Below, in pieces: positions 59,816 to 64,000 of a DNA stretch of 64,000 bases (position 1 is the first letter of the stretch; each line of letters opens with the position of its first letter). The notes beneath the pieces are model-generated. The model had not been told where the DNA came from. It made no database searches and saw only the letters and a list, made by a program, of their open reading frames with translations. Both the position numbers and the translations under genes were made by a program. The stretch is from Acephala macrosclerotiorum (lineage: Eukaryota; Ascomycota; Leotiomycetes; Helotiales; Mollisiaceae), in NCBI GenBank assembly GCA_014904845.1, contig MU119218.1:1-64000 (forward strand). The letters run 5' to 3'.

Positions 59816-60125
59816 TAGCTAATTTAAAATTGTTAGAAAATTCAAACTTATTATATAAGTTTTAATAGAGTAGAATAACTAGACTGCTCGTAAAATAATT
59901 ATAAATGAAATTTTTTTATAATATTTTTATTTTATGAAATAAATTTAAATAAGATTTTAATTTGAAAATTTTTTATATATTAAATATAAATATTTTTAAA
60001 TTAATTTATTAATTATAATTTAATATTATATGTAATTATTAAATTATTATTATATTTATAATTTTATTTTTTTATTAAATAATTATAATTAAATCGAATT
60101 AAAGTTTTTCGAAATTATATAAAAA
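59816..60125. repeat. AT-rich patch (RIP-like)
   Basis: About 300 bp of almost pure A+T with a few CpG left (near 60094 and 60110), the same character as the block at 1-1985. Probably a short degraded repeat relic. Borders are sharp. Confidence 0.7.
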
Positions 60126-60332
60126 ATTTCACGGGTATTTACAACTTTAGAATATCACGGGACCACGTACCACACTCAATATCACGTGATCGACTAAGTA
60201 TCCTCTTTAAGTTTAGCGCACCTGGTTTTGGTATAGTGCCTCGCTTATTGAGCCTCCTTTCTAGTTATCGCCAACTCATCAGGTAAGGCTATTGCAAAAC
60301 CTTACACATGTCTTTGCAATACTATTAGAAAC
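60126..60332 (+). promoter_or_regulatory. Helicase promoter and leader
   Basis: GC-normal sequence between the AT-rich patch and the helicase ATG. It contains ATCACGTGAT at 60181-60190, a symmetric E-box, and a CT-rich leader with a possible intron donor near 60281 (GGTAAGG). Confidence 0.35.
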
Positions 60333-63215
60333 ATGATGGATCAACCTCCGCAGCTCATATTCGCTCGGCCGGCAAAGTCGAAGGCTATACCGATTATAAA
60401 CCCAAATTCTGGCGAAAGTCTACCTACTCCAGTCGCGCAAAAGGCTGCCAGAACTTCCACAGTTCCGCTGCATCCTACCACGAAAGACTCCAGTGCCACA
60501 TGTACGCTCAGTACACTGGCGAGTGCGAAGGATTGTCCAATTATTGAAATGAAGGAGGATTCTGCGAATGAAGGTATTGGGCGGGCCTTCAATACCTATG
60601 CGCGCCCTTTCGTCCCAGAAGCCTTAACTATAATAAACAAGCTAGATGGGCAGCAGATTAATACTCCAGCGATGAAACAAATTGACTTTGGGGCATATAT
60701 TAGCCAGTATATCGGCCGGGACTTTCTACCACCTATACCCCATCCTATCGAACCGCCCACCTATAGCCTAGTAGACAGCGTCATCCATACACACTATGAG
60801 CTGTACTTTCGATATCACCTCGAAGCCGAGATTCAATCGCAGCAGCAGGAAAACGAGTCTTACTCGCTATTCGGACATGATATTACCACCTTATCACACG
60901 GCACCGATCAAACAACGTGTTCTTTCCTAGTCGCTGGCCTTCGAGAAAACAGTCCCTATGTCGAAGAAGATGATATTGTCCAGCTCCGGCAGCTCCGCTA
61001 TGACTATACTGGAAGACTACTTGGAATGGAACAGTGGCTGAGTCCAAGCAGTCAGTTTCATGGGGGGACGCCTGGCTTTCCCGCGCTAGGAGGCCGATGG
61101 AGAAGTGAACCAGCACCTGGATGGACTGGCATAATCTACAACGCTCGGGTTCTAGCTGTCCAACGGAAACAAAATCGGCTGGTGGTTAGAGTACATGGTC
61201 CCATGGTTCAAAGTGCGAGCTTTGGCAGGCAGCATTCGCTTTCGCAAAAGGACCATTTGAAATTTAACGTTCAGCTTCCCGTCCCGAAGGAGCGATATCT
61301 TCCGATGCAGCAGGTTTTACCCATCATTCAAGAAGCTTTCAGACAGGCCGACAGAAGTATAAATCACTATCAGGTTACATATGGAATTATCAACGCGGCA
61401 CACGCCATCTCTTCCACCACACCTCTGAAGTCTTACGGCTCCCCCCACATGGAAAGCCTCTCCGAGACATGCCGTCCCTGGCTCCAATCAATGCTTTTCC
61501 CCATTGAAGCGGACTGCGAAGTGCAGACAATCCTCAACCCTGGATCTTTCAATCGACCATTCTTCGACGAGCAACTCAACTGGGAGCAGAAGAAGGCTAT
61601 CGAGAGCATTTGCTCGCACAATTATGGGACTCTCCCGTTTCTGATCTCTGGGCCTCCCGGTACTGGCAAGACAAAGACTTTAGTAGAAGTTGCGCTCCAG
61701 CTCCTCAAAAGCGTCGACAGGGCCTCGCACATTCTTTTCTGTGCACCATCAGACCCTGCAGCAGATATGATTGTTCAACGTATCAGCGCTCATTTCAAGC
61801 CAACTGCATTATTGAGGTTGAACAGGCCATCGCGAATATTCGCTGAAGTCCCCGGTGCAGTACTACCATTCTGCTATATTTCACAAGACAAATTCGACCT
61901 ACCACCATTCAAGCAGCTTATGTCATACAAACTCGTTGTCACCACATGCCGCGACGCATCACTTCTCCTGTACTCGCGATTGACGAATCTTGACCTCTAT
62001 GCTGCCGAATATGGCCTGTACACCTCCATTCATCCATATGCTGCTCAGCCTTCGCAGATAGAACTCCACTGGACTGCCCTCCTCATTGACGAAGCTGCTC
62101 AAGCCATGGAGCCAGAAGCTCTAATCCCGCTTTCTATCGTTGCACCTCCTCTCGAATCTGCGAAGCTCATATTCAGGCCTTTGTTTGTGATGGCCGGCGA
62201 TGAGCACCAGCTCGGCCCGCGTACATCGCTGCGTTCCTCGCCTTTGAAGACCTCCCTTTTCGCACGGCTTTTCGCGCGACCTATATATGCTGGCCACCCA
62301 CTTGCGCGAGGCAAAACCAGTGACACACCACCAGCACTCAAGAGCCATATGCTTCCTATCACTCGCCCCGCCTTTGCAAATCTGATCCGTAACTATCGGT
62401 CGCATCCTGCAATTCTCGCCGTTCCATCAGCGTTGTTCTATGCTGATACACTTGAACCTGAGGCCATTGATACGGATCGTCTAGCTTCGTGGTCTGAATG
62501 GCGGGGAAGGCGATGGCCAGTCCTGTTTCGCAACAACGGTTCAGAGGATGAACTAGAGAAGGATGGCGGTGGATGGTACAATGCTGGTGAAGCTCAAATC
62601 GCTTGTTGGTATGCTGCTCTTCTGGTCCAGACAGGGCTTGTGGAGCAGAGCGAGGTGTGTATTATGACTCCTTTCAAGGCTCAAGTCCAGTGTCTCCGTA
62701 AGACCATCCGAGAGAAGAAGTACGGGTCACTTTGGGACGTCAATATTGGGCCTACGGAAGCATTCCAAGGTCTCGAGCGAGGCGTGGTTATTCTCTGCAC
62801 CACTAGGTCTAAACAGCGATTTATAAATAGCGACATAAGTGTCGACTGGGGTATCATCGGCTTCCCGAATAAAATGAACGTGGCACTTACGAGGGCAAAG
62901 TTTGGGTTGATTGTCATTGGGAAGAGGGAGATATTACTGCAGGATCCGAACTGGAAGGCATTCTTGGACTTTTGCAATCGTAACGGCTTGGTGGCTGGCG
63001 GGACTGATTGCGACGGGCGACTTCATGAAAGAGTCCACGTCGAGCTTACTAGGCTTGAGAAGGTACTCTTGGCTAAGGAACGAGATTTGAATGACACTCG
63101 AGTATTAAGGGGAAGTATTCAGGATGATGAGATGTGGACGAGTGGTATGCAGGCAGCTTCCGATATGGAAAGCACGAATGGATATGGACACAGCGACTTG
63201 GAAGAGGATGAATAG
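60333..63215 (+). CDS. SF1B RNA helicase, MOV10/SDE3/SAD-3 type
   Basis: Single exon, 960 aa. Upf1-like superfamily 1 motifs in order: SGPPGTGKTKT (motif I, about 437-447), FCAPSDPAADMIVQR (Ia), LLIDEAAQAMEPEA (II, about 582-595), MAGDEHQLGPR (III, about 620), NYRSHPAI (IV, about 686), IMTPFKAQVQCLR, EAFQGLERGVVIL (V, about 809) and NVALTRAK (VI, about 849). The DEAAQ box and GDEHQLGP place it with RNA helicases of the MOV10/SDE3 group rather than DNA helicases. In other fungi relatives act in small-RNA silencing (SAD-3 in meiotic silencing of Neurospora, Hrr1 in fission yeast). The N-terminal 130 residues are disordered; a beta-rich domain precedes motif I; the C-terminus is acidic. All motifs intact. 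Orthology to a silencing helicase is plausible but unproven. Confidence 0.85.
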   Translation: MMDQPPQLIFARPAKSKAIPIINPNSGESLPTPVAQKAARTSTVPLHPTTKDSSATCTLSTLASAKDCPIIEMKEDSANEGIGRAFNTYARPFVPEALTIINKLDGQQINTPAMKQIDFGAYISQYIGRDFLPPIPHPIEPPTYSLVDSVIHTHYELYFRYHLEAEIQSQQQENESYSLFGHDITTLSHGTDQTTCSFLVAGLRENSPYVEEDDIVQLRQLRYDYTGRLLGMEQWLSPSSQFHGGTPGFPALGGRWRSEPAPGWTGIIYNARVLAVQRKQNRLVVRVHGPMVQSASFGRQHSLSQKDHLKFNVQLPVPKERYLPMQQVLPIIQEAFRQADRSINHYQVTYGIINAAHAISSTTPLKSYGSPHMESLSETCRPWLQSMLFPIEADCEVQTILNPGSFNRPFFDEQLNWEQKKAIESICSHNYGTLPFLISGPPGTGKTKTLVEVALQLLKSVDRASHILFCAPSDPAADMIVQRISAHFKPTALLRLNRPSRIFAEVPGAVLPFCYISQDKFDLPPFKQLMSYKLVVTTCRDASLLLYSRLTNLDLYAAEYGLYTSIHPYAAQPSQIELHWTALLIDEAAQAMEPEALIPLSIVAPPLESAKLIFRPLFVMAGDEHQLGPRTSLRSSPLKTSLFARLFARPIYAGHPLARGKTSDTPPALKSHMLPITRPAFANLIRNYRSHPAILAVPSALFYADTLEPEAIDTDRLASWSEWRGRRWPVLFRNNGSEDELEKDGGGWYNAGEAQIACWYAALLVQTGLVEQSEVCIMTPFKAQVQCLRKTIREKKYGSLWDVNIGPTEAFQGLERGVVILCTTRSKQRFINSDISVDWGIIGFPNKMNVALTRAKFGLIVIGKREILLQDPNWKAFLDFCNRNGLVAGGTDCDGRLHERVHVELTRLEKVLLAKERDLNDTRVLRGSIQDDEMWTSGMQAASDMESTNGYGHSDLEEDE

Positions 63216-63310
63216 ATGATTTCGCACTTTTCAAAGAATCCTTCCCATCTGATTCCTACTCGAGTAACTTTTGCTACCCCCCAAAATCAATCAAGACTCA
63301 ACGCCAGATT

Positions 63311-63481
63311 ATGTCCTTCTTCTCCGACAAGCGCCCAAATCGAGATGTGCCACCTGTCCTCCCGATCGACCTTCTAGAAGAAGGAATCGTGGGTGTACGC
63401 TATCTTGTATCTAAAGTAGTGTTTACTACTCTCAGCTTTGCTTCTATATCATGTGAACGCAGGCTCATCGGAGTCGGGTAA
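63311..63481 (+). CDS. Short 5' gene fragment (56 codons)
   Basis: Starts MSFFSDKRPNRDVPPVLPID with good composition for about 28 residues, then a possible donor (GTGTAC) and acceptor (CGCAG) and a second donor GTAAGT at 63478. Coding signal ends as AT-rich sequence begins near 63600. Likely the beginning of a gene cut off by repeat insertion or decay. No family recognised. Confidence 0.3.
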   Translation: MSFFSDKRPNRDVPPVLPIDLLEEGIVGVRYLVSKVVFTTLSFASISCERRLIGVG

Positions 63482-63589
63482 GTAGGTTGGTGCTGCTCCT
63501 TTAATGCGCGGTTTTCGCAACCTTCGAAAAGTCAATACTTATTATTTGATCCATTGATAGTGGCCACGATTCGACATCGACATATTTAT

Positions 63590-64000
63590 AAGTAATATAG
63601 CGGCCAGTTTTGCGGATACGGAAAATCAATATTATATCGACCTTATAAAATTATATATTTAATTTAAAATTTAAATATATTATTATTATTTAAAGAAAAT
63701 AACGTATATATATAATAACTTATAAAATTAAATAAAATTCTCTTTTTTTGCCGTGCTCCTAAGAAGTTTTTAAAAGGATCGTTAATAAGCGATATATTTT
63801 AGTAATTATTTTGCCGTTATATAATGGTAAAATCGATAGCAAGTATTGTAAAGCACTTGCTGCCCCTAAAATCGACGGTAAAGTTGTTTAGTAATAATGT
63901 TATTTTATTCGAAAAGGAAATCGAGGCTACAAAATCGGATGAGAATAATAGGCCTGTACATGTGGAAGTCGCGGATAAGGTGTAGTTAATAAACACAGGG
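63590..64000. repeat. AT-rich, repeat-like window end
   Basis: 63620-63750 is nearly pure A+T. 63760-64000 is AT-leaning with short broken frames and several isolated CpG; it may be a partly mutated transposon remnant continuing beyond the window. No coding region supported. Confidence 0.5.

Overview
This window comes from a filamentous ascomycete (Pezizomycotina). A leotiomycete-like fungus is my best guess from the protein families, but the sequence does not prove it. The evidence is short introns of about 45-60 nt with GTAAGT-type donors, CTAAC/CTGAC branch points and CAG/TAG acceptors; intact fungal genes (NMNAT, RRN11, a CAX exchanger, DAL5-type permease, PL3 pectate lyase); and near-pure A+T blocks of the kind left by repeat-induced point mutation (RIP). 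No rRNA, tRNA, CRISPR or intact transposase gene was recognised.

Layout. 1-1985 is an extreme AT-rich block. 2-33.5 kb is gene-poor accessory DNA. It is dominated by at least eight copies, intact and broken, of one paralogous family whose proteins carry an N-terminal variable region, an RRM-like fold, a second RRM-like half and a C-terminal tail usually ending in DPC(D). Copies A (3.1-4.2 kb), B (5.0-6.3 kb) and C (8.9-10.8 kb) form one subgroup. D (16.8-17.6 kb) and the serial duplications U1-U4 (24.6-33.2 kb) form another, and U2-U4 share promoters with a CACGTG box about 300-335 bp before the start codon. Between them lie a small putative mitochondrial protein, an unknown spliced gene, NMNAT and two eroded genes. 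34.3-48 kb is ordinary: CAX exchanger, SDR reductase, GNAT acetyltransferase, DAL5-like permease, a CmcJ/AsaB-like oxygenase, a broken isopenicillin-N-synthase-like dioxygenase and RRN11. 48.4-59.3 kb is a decaying carbohydrate/secretome region: broken sugar transporter, broken GH43 glycosidase, intact PL3 pectate lyase, an intact small secreted six-cysteine protein found by splicing, and a broken AAA+ ATPase. It also holds a TA-flanked MITE-like element and an alternating inverted-repeat array. 60.3-63.2 kb is a large intact SF1 RNA helicase (MOV10/SDE3/SAD-3 type) between two AT-rich patches.

How it fits together. Many broken genes carry stop codons of the kind made by C-to-T change at CpA (CAA/CAG to TAA/TAG, TGG to TAG). 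Two metabolic genes have also lost their catalytic centre by internal deletion. The window therefore looks like a RIP-influenced compartment where the RRM-like family has expanded and eroded while single-copy catabolic genes are dying. The most promising undescribed system is that tandem RRM-like family with its conserved promoter module. Exon coordinates come from reading splice sites by eye; start codons of fast-evolving paralogs are tentative.
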